Shown here in pieces: positions 7,156-14,579 of a stretch of DNA of 18,274 nt. Below the pieces are notes generated by a model. It searched no databases. It saw nothing but the letters and a program-made list of their open reading frames with translations, and was not told the origin of the DNA. The position numbers and the translations under genes are program-made. Within the stretch, counting starts at the first letter, position 1; each line of letters begins with the position of its first letter. Origin of the DNA: an uncultured Sphingomonadaceae bacterium (lineage in GTDB: Bacteria > Pseudomonadota > Alphaproteobacteria > Sphingomonadales > Sphingomonadaceae); assembly GCA_938003725.1 (NCBI GenBank), contig CALKXX010000227.1:1-18274 (forward strand), given 5' to 3'.

Positions 7156-7878
7156 ATGCTTGAGATTGTTCGAATTCCCGTCCTGTCTGATAACTATATC
7201 TGGCTTGTCCACGAACCTGTTTCCAAAGAGACCATGGTTGTGGACCCCGCTATTGCCGAACCGGTGTTGGAAGAGGCAGATAGGCGCGGTTGGAAGATCA
7301 CTCAGATATGGAATACCCATTGGCATCCCGATCATACCGGCGGCAATGCGGCAATACAGGAAGCCACTGGCTGTCATATCACGGGGCCAGAGGCCGAAAA
7401 AGAACGCATCCCGACCCTCGATACGATGGTGCAAGAAGGCGATACTGCGCGATTGGGTGATGTGGCGGCGGATGTCATTGATGTGCCCGCCCATACTGCT
7501 GGCCATATTGCTTTTCATTTCCCCACGGAAAAAACCGTTTTTGTCGGCGATACGTTATTTGCCATGGGGTGCGGCCGCTTGTTTGAGGGCACGGCCGCGC
7601 AAATGTTCGACAACATGCAAAGGCTGTCGAAATTACCGAGCGATACAAAGGTATATTGCGCGCATGAATATACCCAGGCCAACGGTGAATATGCGCTGGT
7701 TGCAGAGCCAGATAATCAGGCTTTGAAAGACCGAATGGATGCCGTGCTGGCTGCGCGTGCAAAAGGGGAGGCCACAGTGCCGACAACGATCGGAGAGGAG
7801 CAGGCGACCAACCCTTTCATGCGGGCGGCCTCTGTCGATGAACTAGCCGAGCGGCGGATCGCAAAAGACAATTTTTAA
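7156..7878 (+). CDS. gloB: Hydroxyacylglutathione hydrolase (glyoxalase II)
   Basis: It hydrolyses S-lactoylglutathione to D-lactate and glutathione, the second step after gloA. The 240-residue protein is of normal bacterial length. The MBL-fold metal ligands are complete: THWHPDH with His55, His57, Asp59 and His60; His113 in PAHTAGH; Asp132 in GDTLF; His170 in CAHEYT. The substrate-binding C-terminal part ends in the usual RAASVDELAERR...DNF form. MGCGRLFEGT (137-146) is also typical. The start ATG at 7156 gives the standard MLEIVRIPVLSDNYIWL beginning but has no properly spaced ribosome site. It diverges from the diguanylate cyclase over 107 bp, and a DUF6491 gene follows after 71 bp. Confidence 0.95.
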   Translation: MLEIVRIPVLSDNYIWLVHEPVSKETMVVDPAIAEPVLEEADRRGWKITQIWNTHWHPDHTGGNAAIQEATGCHITGPEAEKERIPTLDTMVQEGDTARLGDVAADVIDVPAHTAGHIAFHFPTEKTVFVGDTLFAMGCGRLFEGTAAQMFDNMQRLSKLPSDTKVYCAHEYTQANGEYALVAEPDNQALKDRMDAVLAARAKGEATVPTTIGEEQATNPFMRAASVDELAERRIAKDNF

Positions 7879-7887
7879 GACAGTATT

Positions 7888-7915
7888 TTGCTTTTGGAGC
7901 CGTCTGTGTTATATT
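7888..7915 (+). promoter_or_regulatory. Probable promoter of the DUF6491 gene
   Basis: TTGCTT (7888-7893) and TATATT (7910-7915) are separated by 16 bp in the short gap after gloB. This gives a leader of about 28 bases that contains the AAGGAG site at 7938. It suggests the small gene has its own promoter rather than depending only on gloB readthrough. Confidence 0.4.
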
Positions 7916-7949
7916 ATTTCACTGATGGAGGCGTCAGAAGGAGAATGTA

Positions 7950-8366
7950 ATGCGTAAATTTTTGATTGCTATCCCGGCGGCACTATTGCTGGCCGCGCCC
8001 GCCGCTAATAGCGGCACCAAAGAAGTGAAGCTGAACGATAAGCAGCAGGCGAAATTTGATAAAAAAGTCGAAGGCCGTGTTTCGGGCGACCCGGTTAGCT
8101 GTATCAGTCGCGCTGACCAAAAGAACATGACCGTCATTGGCGATAAATATTTGGTCTATCAACGTAGCAGCAATCCCAAAACGATATATGTGAATGAGCC
8201 TTATGGCGGTTGCCGCAATGTCGATCGCGGTGCGCTGATCACCCGGCGTTCTCATCAAAATCTGTGCCGCGGGGAAATCGCGGAAGTCAAGGATTTGACC
8301 ACTGGGATACATTATGACAGCTGCGCCTTTGGCGACTTTGTACCATATACGAAAGAGACCAGTTGA
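7950..8366 (+). CDS. Secreted DUF6491 family protein with four cysteines
   Basis: A 138-residue protein of unknown function. Residues 1-18 form a signal peptide (MRKFLIAIPAALLLAAPA); there is no lipobox Cys, so it is probably periplasmic. The mature part fits DUF6491 in its order of segments: VEGRVSGDPVSCIS, LVYQ, GGCRNVDRGALITR, LCRGEIAEV and YDSCAFGDFVPY. Four cysteines (51, 88, 106, 125) could form two disulfides. A strong AAGGAG site lies 6 bases before the ATG, and a plausible promoter precedes it. The family is common in sphingomonads and related bacteria; no function is known to me. It ends 15 bp from the convergent acyl-CoA ligase. Confidence 0.82.
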   Translation: MRKFLIAIPAALLLAAPAANSGTKEVKLNDKQQAKFDKKVEGRVSGDPVSCISRADQKNMTVIGDKYLVYQRSSNPKTIYVNEPYGGCRNVDRGALITRRSHQNLCRGEIAEVKDLTTGIHYDSCAFGDFVPYTKETS

Positions 8367-8381
8367 ACGGGCGTCTCTGTC

Positions 8382-10202
8382 CTATTTCTTGTACAAAGAG
8401 CCTAAGCGTTCTTCGTAACGTTCCTTGATCACATGACGCCGGATTTTCATGCTGGGCGTCAATTCCTCATTCTCTATTGCAAAAGGTTCGTCGGCAAACT
8501 CAAACCGGCGGACCTTTTCCACAACCGATAGTTCCTTATTTACCCGGTCGACAGCTTTACCAAAAGCCGACTTAAAGGCCGGGTTTGCTTGTAACTTCAG
8601 AAAATCATAGGACATGCCTTGTTCGCGGGACCATTCCAGAGCCCATTCTGGATCGGGAACCAGCAGGCCAACCATATAGGGCCGCTTGTCTCCGGTTATC
8701 ATCGCCTGTAATATTTCCGGTTGCAGCGTGAGCATGCCTTCGACTTTTTGCGGTGCAATATTGTCGCCCTTGTCATTGACGATCAGATCTTTTTTCCGAT
8801 CGGTAATCGCTACTCGGCCTGCTTCGTCAATATGACCGATATCCCCGGTATGCAGCCAGCCATCCTTGATGACCTTGTCTGTTTCCGCCTTATTGCGCCA
8901 ATAGCCTTTCATCACCAGTTCTCCGCGCACCAGTATTTCGCCGTCATCGGCAATACGCACTTCGGTGTCGATTAGCGGCGGACCAACGGTGTCCATTTTC
9001 AAGCCCGTGCGCGGCCGGTTGCACGCAATGATCGGCGCAGCCTCTGTCTGTCCATAGCCTTGAAGCAGCGTCAGCCCGAGTGATTGAAAAAATACACCGA
9101 TATCCGGGTTCAGCGGTGCGCCGCCGGATACCATTGCCTTCATCCGACCGCCAAATCGTTGCTGTATCTTTGGTTTGAGCGTGCGGTTGAGGAACAATTC
9201 CATCGGTTTGTCGCGCTTACGGCCTTTGCCGCCCGCTTTGCGTTCTCCGATATTCAGGGCCTTGTCGAGCAGATAAGCAGGCATTTTTCCCTGTTTCTCG
9301 ACCGTTTTGATCAGGCGTTGTCGCAGGACTTCAAACAAGCGGGGGACAACGACCATGATGGTTGGCCGGACATCTTCGATATTGGATGCCAGCTTTTCCA
9401 GTCCCTCGGAATAGTAAATTTGCGCACCCAGGCCGATCGGGAAAAACTGTCCTGCGCTATGTTCATAGGCGTGGCTGAGCGGAAGGAATGAGAGGAATAC
9501 CTCTTCGTCCCAACCAAAGTCATTTTCGATAACCTCTGAGGGGCCTTTTACATTGTGCAAAATCGCGCCATGATGCTGCATGACGCCGCGCGGCTTGCCG
9601 CCAGTGCCGCTGGTGTAAATGATACAGGCGGTCTCATCGCGTCCAATATTTGCCACTTCCGCCGTTATCTCTGCAACATCATCATCCGTGCCCTGAACCA
9701 GATCGCTCCACTGGTGGATGTCGAAATCACCGGACTGACCGATCCGTAGATCCGAAATGCCGATGATAATGTCGGCATCGGCAGAGCTGATAACCGAAGG
9801 TACCAGATTTTTGGCCAATTTGCTGTCCGAAACAATGACTGCGCGTGCGCCGCTATTGTCAAGAATATGCTGATGATCGCTGGGCGTGTTGGTTATATAT
9901 GTTGGAACGGTGATGCATTTCGCGGCCATGATCGCCAGATCCGCTATACACCATTCAGGCCGGTTTTCCGATACAAGCATAACGCGGTCGCCGGGTTTTA
10001 GCCCGATTTTTTTGAGGGATTTCGCCAATGATGCGACTTGTCGGGCGGCCTCGGTCCAACTGATTGGGCGCCACGCGCCATCGGCTCTCGCCCAAAGAAA
10101 CGGTTTGTCGCCGCCTTCGGACGCCCGCTGAAAGAACATCGAAACGAGGTTCGAAAATCCGTCTATTTCCAGATAACGATCATTTGTTTTTTTAGCAGCC
10201 AC
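8382..10202 (-). CDS. AMP-forming long-chain fatty acid-CoA ligase
   Basis: A 606-residue member of the ANL adenylate-forming superfamily, long-chain acyl-CoA synthetase branch. It would activate fatty acids with ATP and CoA in the cytoplasm or at the inner membrane. Seen: the P-loop region YTSGTGGKPRGV (196-207), SFLPLSHAYE, GGAPLNPDI, LLQGYGQTEAAP, the hinge region GWLHTGDIGHID...DRKKDLIV, and the C-terminal catalytic-lysine region LTPSMKIRR. The P-loop has Gly where most members have the second Thr of SGTTG, and Arg for Lys; I recall this TGG form from alphaproteobacterial relatives, so it is probably not inactivating. The start codon is GTG with an AGGGA site 7 bases upstream. Substrate chain length cannot be read from the sequence. 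It lies 97 bp downstream of ggt on the same strand. Confidence 0.92.
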   Translation of the reverse strand: MAAKKTNDRYLEIDGFSNLVSMFFQRASEGGDKPFLWARADGAWRPISWTEAARQVASLAKSLKKIGLKPGDRVMLVSENRPEWCIADLAIMAAKCITVPTYITNTPSDHQHILDNSGARAVIVSDSKLAKNLVPSVISSADADIIIGISDLRIGQSGDFDIHQWSDLVQGTDDDVAEITAEVANIGRDETACIIYTSGTGGKPRGVMQHHGAILHNVKGPSEVIENDFGWDEEVFLSFLPLSHAYEHSAGQFFPIGLGAQIYYSEGLEKLASNIEDVRPTIMVVVPRLFEVLRQRLIKTVEKQGKMPAYLLDKALNIGERKAGGKGRKRDKPMELFLNRTLKPKIQQRFGGRMKAMVSGGAPLNPDIGVFFQSLGLTLLQGYGQTEAAPIIACNRPRTGLKMDTVGPPLIDTEVRIADDGEILVRGELVMKGYWRNKAETDKVIKDGWLHTGDIGHIDEAGRVAITDRKKDLIVNDKGDNIAPQKVEGMLTLQPEILQAMITGDKRPYMVGLLVPDPEWALEWSREQGMSYDFLKLQANPAFKSAFGKAVDRVNKELSVVEKVRRFEFADEPFAIENEELTPSMKIRRHVIKERYEERLGSLYKK

Positions 10203-10299
10203 GTACTTATCCCTCTCAAGCGGTTTGGTCCGCGAAATCTATTTTTATCAGGCTAGCGAGGTTGAGCCCAACGAGCAATAAATTGATTTTACAAATGCT

Positions 10300-12021
10300 C
10301 TAGGGCAACTCGCTCACCGCTTCGCCAAAGCTGCGTGGATCGACAGCACCGACCCAGCCTTTCTCGGTTTTTTGCGCGCCGGCCAGTTTCGATGGCAGGT
10401 TTGTGGTCACGACCAAATGGCCCATTCTCGCCAGATCATCTTTATGTTTCACCAGCGTGCTGCCATTTTCCAGTAATAGTCCTGAGCCACCGAAAAATAT
10501 GTTCGGCATGGCCATCGCCTTGTCCAGTGGCAGGTCATAGTCCAGTACGCCGATCAATGTCTTTGTCACGTGCATGATAATGCGTTTCCCGCCAGCAGAC
10601 CCGAGCGCCAATATCGGCTTACCATGTGCGTTGTACACGATGGTTGGCGACATTGAGGAAAGCGGCCTTTTTCCCGGTTGGACACGGTTTGCCACCGGTG
10701 CACCGTCTTTCACTGGCGCAAATGTAAAATCCGTCAGTTCGTTGTTGAGCACCATACCGCGCGCGATTAATTGACTCCCAAAAGGCCCCTCCACCGTAGA
10801 GGTCATATTGGCGATATTTCCCTCCCCATCAACAGCGGTAAAATGGGTGGTACCGGAAACTTCGGATGACAGGGCAGCAGTTCTAATCTGTGCACCCGGC
10901 GGCGAACCTGCGGGATATTGTTCCGTGCCGGGCAGTTGGGGCCTTGCCGTTTGTAGTGCGATCAAACCGGATCGTTTCGCAAGATAGCTTTTGTCGATGA
11001 GACCTGCGACTGGAACAGCCACAAAATCCTGATCGCCCAGATATTTTTCGCGGTCGGCATAGGCAAGGCGCATCGCTTCACCAATCACATGCCATGCACG
11101 CACAGGTTCCTTCTTATAGAGTTCCCCCATGTCGTATTTTTCGATCATGCCCAATATTTGCAAAACAGTCGTCGCGCCGGAAGAGGGCGGGCCCATGCCG
11201 CAAATCTTATACGTGCGGTAAGAGTTGCAAACCGGACGGCGCAATATCGCGCGATAATTGCCAAGATCATCATCGGTGATCAATGCCGGATTTTTGGGCG
11301 CCGCCGCGACGGCATTTTTAATCGCTTCGGCTGTCTCACCGGTATAAAATGCATCCGCACCGCCTTTTTGCAGGTCGCGTAGCAGGCTGGCTAATTCGGG
11401 GTTCTTGATCATGGTACCACGCGGAATTGGGGCGCCATCCTTCCAATATAGCTCCGCGATTTGAGGGAAATCTTTCCAAAGCGGCCCCAGGCGCTTGATC
11501 CAATCATATTGCGGTGCGCTGACTGCATAGCCATTTTCAGCCAATCTGATGGCTGGTTCGAATATTTTTTCCCAAGGCAGTTTGCCCCATTTCTGGTGCG
11601 CCATTTCCATCAGGCGCATATTGCCGGGAACACCTACCGAAATACCGCCGGGTACCGCCGCCCGGCGGCCCAATGGTTCTCCGTTAGAGTCCAGAAAGCG
11701 CGCAGACCCAGCAGCTGCTGGCGCTTTTTCGCGGCCATCGATTGTTTGCATCCAGCCGCTTTGCGCGTCATGATGGAGAAAGAAACCGCCCCCGCCAATG
11801 CCGCTCGATTGCGGCTCTACCACGGTCAGCGCCAGCATCATCGCCATGGCTGCATCGGTTGCTGAACCTCCGGCTTGCAGTATCTCAAATCCGGCTTTGG
11901 TTGCTTCGGGGTGCGCCGAAGCAGCCGTGCCCGCATTTTTGACGCTATGATGTTCGGCAAGGGCAGGGGCCGTAAAGGCGAATATCAGGAAAAGCGTGAA
12001 GATATGGAGAAGTTTTTTCAT
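10300..12021 (-). CDS. ggt: Gamma-glutamyltransferase, exported
   Basis: This Ntn-hydrolase cleaves or transfers the gamma-glutamyl group of glutathione and related peptides in the periplasm. The 573-residue precursor has a signal peptide (about 1-22, ending APALA). The usual family length is about 560-580. Self-processing should occur before Thr391 in SGTTHFTAVD, giving a large subunit of about 370 and a small subunit of about 183 residues. Conserved parts seen are SGIGGGGFF (73-81), DGREKAP with Arg97, PSSGAT (279-284), RPLSSMSPTI (452-461) and GSAGGKRI (474-481). The ribosome site is weak. It follows pyrD by 44 bp on the same strand and may be co-transcribed with it. It is one of four glutathione-related genes in the window. 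Confidence 0.94.
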   Translation of the reverse strand: MKKLLHIFTLFLIFAFTAPALAEHHSVKNAGTAASAHPEATKAGFEILQAGGSATDAAMAMMLALTVVEPQSSGIGGGGFFLHHDAQSGWMQTIDGREKAPAAAGSARFLDSNGEPLGRRAAVPGGISVGVPGNMRLMEMAHQKWGKLPWEKIFEPAIRLAENGYAVSAPQYDWIKRLGPLWKDFPQIAELYWKDGAPIPRGTMIKNPELASLLRDLQKGGADAFYTGETAEAIKNAVAAAPKNPALITDDDLGNYRAILRRPVCNSYRTYKICGMGPPSSGATTVLQILGMIEKYDMGELYKKEPVRAWHVIGEAMRLAYADREKYLGDQDFVAVPVAGLIDKSYLAKRSGLIALQTARPQLPGTEQYPAGSPPGAQIRTAALSSEVSGTTHFTAVDGEGNIANMTSTVEGPFGSQLIARGMVLNNELTDFTFAPVKDGAPVANRVQPGKRPLSSMSPTIVYNAHGKPILALGSAGGKRIIMHVTKTLIGVLDYDLPLDKAMAMPNIFFGGSGLLLENGSTLVKHKDDLARMGHLVVTTNLPSKLAGAQKTEKGWVGAVDPRSFGEAVSELP

Positions 12022-12065
12022 AATCGCGGCAATACCCTGATTTTACGGTTCAATCCAAGTAACAT

Positions 12066-13112
12066 TTATGCGGCGCCCGATCCCACGGCGGCGCTGATAT
12101 TCTCAAAGCCATCGCGTTTCACCAGCTTTGCCAGACCGCACGCCATAATATGTGAGATGGTGGGCCCTTTATAGATCATAGCGGTATAGAGTTGTACCAG
12201 TGAAGCCCCGGCACAGATCCGGTGATAAGCGTCATCCGCGCTAGCAATCCCGCCAACACCTATCAGAGGAATTTCGCCCCCGCTCGCTTGGCGAAAATCT
12301 TTCAACCGTTGCAGCGCCAAGTCCTTCAGCGGCGCTCCGGAGAGACCGCCTTGCTCGACGGCTTTGCTGGATATCAGGTCAGGCCGGGTGATTGTGGTGT
12401 TGGAAACGATCAACGCATCCAGCTCTCGTGTCATCGTAACGTCAATAATATCGTCGATATCGGCGGGTTCAAGATCGGGGGCGACTTTCAAAAATACCGG
12501 AACGTTGTGGTCGCCGCGCTCCTCCATTACAGCTGAAAGTAATTCCTCCAGCGCTCCTTTATCTTGCAGCGCGCGCAGACCCGGGGTGTTCGGAGAGCTA
12601 ATGTTAACGGTAAGATAATCCGCTAGCGGCGCCATATTGCGGACGCCCGTCACATAGTCTGCAATCCGGTCATCGCTGTCTTTGTTCGCGCCGATATTTA
12701 TGCCTAGAACGCCATTACCCATGCGTCGCCGCATGCGTTTGAGCCGGGGCTTTGCGACATCCTGTCCCTGGTTGTTGAAGCCCAGTCGGTTGATGACGGC
12801 CTCATCTTCGACAAGGCGGAATATGCGCGGTTTGGGGTTGCCGGTCTGCGGGCGTGGGGTAAGGGTGCCGACTTCCGCATAGCCAAACCCCATGCGGATC
12901 AGAGCATCGGGAACTTCCCCATTTTTATCAAATCCTGGAGCCATCCCAATAGGATTGGGGAACTCCAGCCCCGCAAGCGTTGTCCGCAACACAGGATCTG
13001 ATTTCGGGGCGGGGCCCATCGGTACGGTCTTTAATCCAGCGATGGTCATGCCGTGCGCACGCTCGGCATCAATTTGAAAAAGAAACGGTTTCGCCAGAGA
13101 ATAGATCATCAT
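12066..13112 (-). CDS. pyrD: Dihydroorotate dehydrogenase (quinone), class 2
   Basis: It oxidises dihydroorotate to orotate with FMN and passes electrons to quinone at the inner membrane, the fourth step of pyrimidine synthesis. The 348 residues match class 2 enzymes, which have an N-terminal membrane-associating helix (YSLAKPFLFQIDAERAHG). Seen: PIGMAPGFDKNGE (54-66), NRLGFNNQG (108-116), INIGANKD, the catalytic loop TVNISSPNTPGLR with Ser173, SNTTITRP (237-244), GLSGAPL and IGVGGIASADDA. Two adjacent ATG codons (13112 and 13109) are both possible starts; neither has a clear ribosome site. It diverges from ivd over about 100 bp and is probably first in a unit with ggt. Confidence 0.95.
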   Translation of the reverse strand: MMIYSLAKPFLFQIDAERAHGMTIAGLKTVPMGPAPKSDPVLRTTLAGLEFPNPIGMAPGFDKNGEVPDALIRMGFGYAEVGTLTPRPQTGNPKPRIFRLVEDEAVINRLGFNNQGQDVAKPRLKRMRRRMGNGVLGINIGANKDSDDRIADYVTGVRNMAPLADYLTVNISSPNTPGLRALQDKGALEELLSAVMEERGDHNVPVFLKVAPDLEPADIDDIIDVTMTRELDALIVSNTTITRPDLISSKAVEQGGLSGAPLKDLALQRLKDFRQASGGEIPLIGVGGIASADDAYHRICAGASLVQLYTAMIYKGPTISHIMACGLAKLVKRDGFENISAAVGSGAA

Positions 13113-13205
13113 CCGCGCCTATGGCAGGACCGAAAATATCGCGCAACGATTGATGCGGTGGAAAACGGTAAATCTTCTGCTAAACGGGCAACAGGAATCT
13201 GCAAA

Positions 13206-13209
13206 AGGA
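13206..13209 (+). promoter_or_regulatory. Ribosome binding site that fixes the ivd start
   Basis: AGGA lies 6 bases before the ATG at 13216. This favours 13216 over upstream in-frame starts (for example the TTG at 13150), which would add a 22-residue tail not typical of the family. An ATG at 13211 is out of frame and hits a stop after two codons. Confidence 0.6.
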
Positions 13210-13215
13210 CATGAA

Positions 13216-14379
13216 ATGATTGCGACCCCACAATTTGATTTTCAGCTTGGCGAAATGGCGGATCAAATCCGTGACACGACGCGGCGGTTTGCCGACGAAA
13301 AGATCATGCCGCTAGCGGAAAAGATGGATCGTGAGGATTGGTTTCCGCGCGAGCTTTGGGAGCAGATGGGCGAGCTTGGATTGCATGGTATTACCGTCGA
13401 AGAAGGCGATGGCGGACTGGGTTTAGGCTATCTTGAACATGCGATAGCGGTCGAGGAAGTCAGCCGGGGTAGCGCCGCGCTGGGCCTGTCCTATGGTGCG
13501 CATAGCAATCTATGTGTGAATCAAATCCGCCGGTGGGCTAGCCCCGAACAAAAAGCCAAATATCTACCCAAATTGATTTCCGGTGAGCATGTCGGGTCAC
13601 TTGCCATGTCGGAATCCGGGGCGGGCAGTGATGTGGTTTCGATGAAACTCAAGGCCGAGGCGGTACAGGGCGGCTATATACTGAACGGCACGAAATTCTG
13701 GATCACCAATTCTACCGACGCGGACACGTTGGTCGTCTATGCGAAAACCCGGCCAGAGGCTGGTTCGGGCGGGATTACGGCGTTCCTGATCGAAAAGGAT
13801 ATGAAGGGTTTCTCGATCGGGCAAAAAATCGAAAAAGTCGGCATGAAGGGCAGTCCAACCGCAGAGCTGGTATTCGACGACTGTGAAATACCCGAAGAAA
13901 ATGTGATGGGGCCAATAAATGGCGGCGTGGGCGTTTTGATGAGCGGTCTGGATTATGAGCGTGCGGTGCTGGCTGCGATCCCGCTTGGCCTGATGCAGGC
14001 CTGTCTCGACACGGTGATTCCCTATGTTCGCGAGCGCAAGCAATTTGGCAAACCTATCGGAACGTTCCAACTGATGCAGGGCAAGATTGCCGATATGTAT
14101 GTGCGGCTTAATTCGGCGCGCAGCTATGTCTATAATGTCAACAAGGCGTGTGATGCCGGGCAAACCACCCGCTTCGATGCGGCGGGTGCGATCATGTACG
14201 CCTCTGAAAGCAGCGTCCGGGTCGCAGAAGAGTCGGTTCAGGCACTGGGCGGTGCGGGCTATACCATGGACTGGCCGGTGGAGCGCTATTGGCGCGATTC
14301 AAAATTGCTCGATATCGGCGCGGGAACCAACGAAATCCGGCGCATGCTGATCGGGCGGGAATTGATTGGGGGTGGATAG
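13216..14379 (+). CDS. ivd: Isovaleryl-CoA dehydrogenase (acyl-CoA dehydrogenase family)
   Basis: A 387-residue FAD-dependent acyl-CoA dehydrogenase for leucine breakdown, converting isovaleryl-CoA to 3-methylcrotonyl-CoA and passing electrons to ETF. Seen: the FAD/substrate segment AMSESGAGSDVVSMKL (about 130-145), FWITN (161-165), the catalytic base in GLDYERAVLAAIPLG with Glu248 at the position used by isovaleryl-CoA dehydrogenases, RKQFGKPIGTFQLMQGKIADM, VQALGGAGYT and the C-terminal GAGTNEIRRMLIGREL. The Glu position in the GLDYER loop, rather than near the C-terminus, separates it from most short-chain acyl-CoA dehydrogenases. Carboxylase partners usually found next to it (methylcrotonyl-CoA carboxylase genes) are not downstream here. 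A 200-bp gap with REP-like hairpins follows. Confidence 0.92.
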   Translation: MIATPQFDFQLGEMADQIRDTTRRFADEKIMPLAEKMDREDWFPRELWEQMGELGLHGITVEEGDGGLGLGYLEHAIAVEEVSRGSAALGLSYGAHSNLCVNQIRRWASPEQKAKYLPKLISGEHVGSLAMSESGAGSDVVSMKLKAEAVQGGYILNGTKFWITNSTDADTLVVYAKTRPEAGSGGITAFLIEKDMKGFSIGQKIEKVGMKGSPTAELVFDDCEIPEENVMGPINGGVGVLMSGLDYERAVLAAIPLGLMQACLDTVIPYVRERKQFGKPIGTFQLMQGKIADMYVRLNSARSYVYNVNKACDAGQTTRFDAAGAIMYASESSVRVAEESVQALGGAGYTMDWPVERYWRDSKLLDIGAGTNEIRRMLIGRELIGGG

Positions 14380-14455
14380 GATTCGAAGAAAATTGGCTCC
14401 TGCCGTCAAGATGATATGGACAATAGGGTTCTTGATTGGAAACGACAAAAGTCGT

Positions 14456-14545
14456 CGTCATCCCAAACTTGGTTTGGGATCCAGAGCGGCGATATGCCGG
14501 GTTTGCGAATATCGTCCTGGATGCTGAATCAAGTTCAGCATGACG
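14456..14545. repeat. Pair of inverted 29-bp REP-like units, each a hairpin
   Basis: Two 29-bp units in opposite orientation (14456-14484 and 14517-14545) are separated by 32 bp. Each starts with CGTCAT and ends with ATCCAG when read inward. Unit 1 folds as ATCCCAAAC-TTG-GTTTGGGAT, a perfect 9-bp stem. Unit 2 folds as ATGCTGAAT-CAA-GTTCAGCAT, 8 pairs plus one T-G wobble. The units differ in sequence but stay paired. The element lies between two convergent genes, so it may act in transcription ending or mRNA protection (inference). It resembles GTCATCCC-type palindromes scattered in many alphaproteobacterial genomes. The rest of the gap 14380-14579 holds only a small ACGAC-AAAA-GTCGT hairpin (14442-14455) and no gene. 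Confidence 0.8.
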
Positions 14546-14579
14546 AAGATAAATAATTGGCGACTGTTCTCAATTACTT

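Noticed and set aside
7133..7726. 197-codon plus-strand frame overlapping gloB
   Set aside because: It lies in another frame inside a gene with all glyoxalase II ligands; its translation is rich in Arg/Pro and shows no domain.
8382..10202. Gly for Thr in the acyl-CoA ligase P-loop as a sign of inactivation
   Set aside because: All other motifs, including the C-terminal lysine region, are intact, and the same TGG form is remembered from related ligases.
10243..10271. TTGGGC / ATAAAA pair as an acyl-CoA ligase promoter
   Set aside because: The -10 match is poor, and readthrough from ggt is equally possible, so it was not listed as a feature.
13211..13219. Two-codon ATG-AAA-TGA frame overlapping the ivd start, considered as a coupling mini-ORF
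   Set aside because: Too short to judge; it is more simply explained as chance next to the ribosome site.
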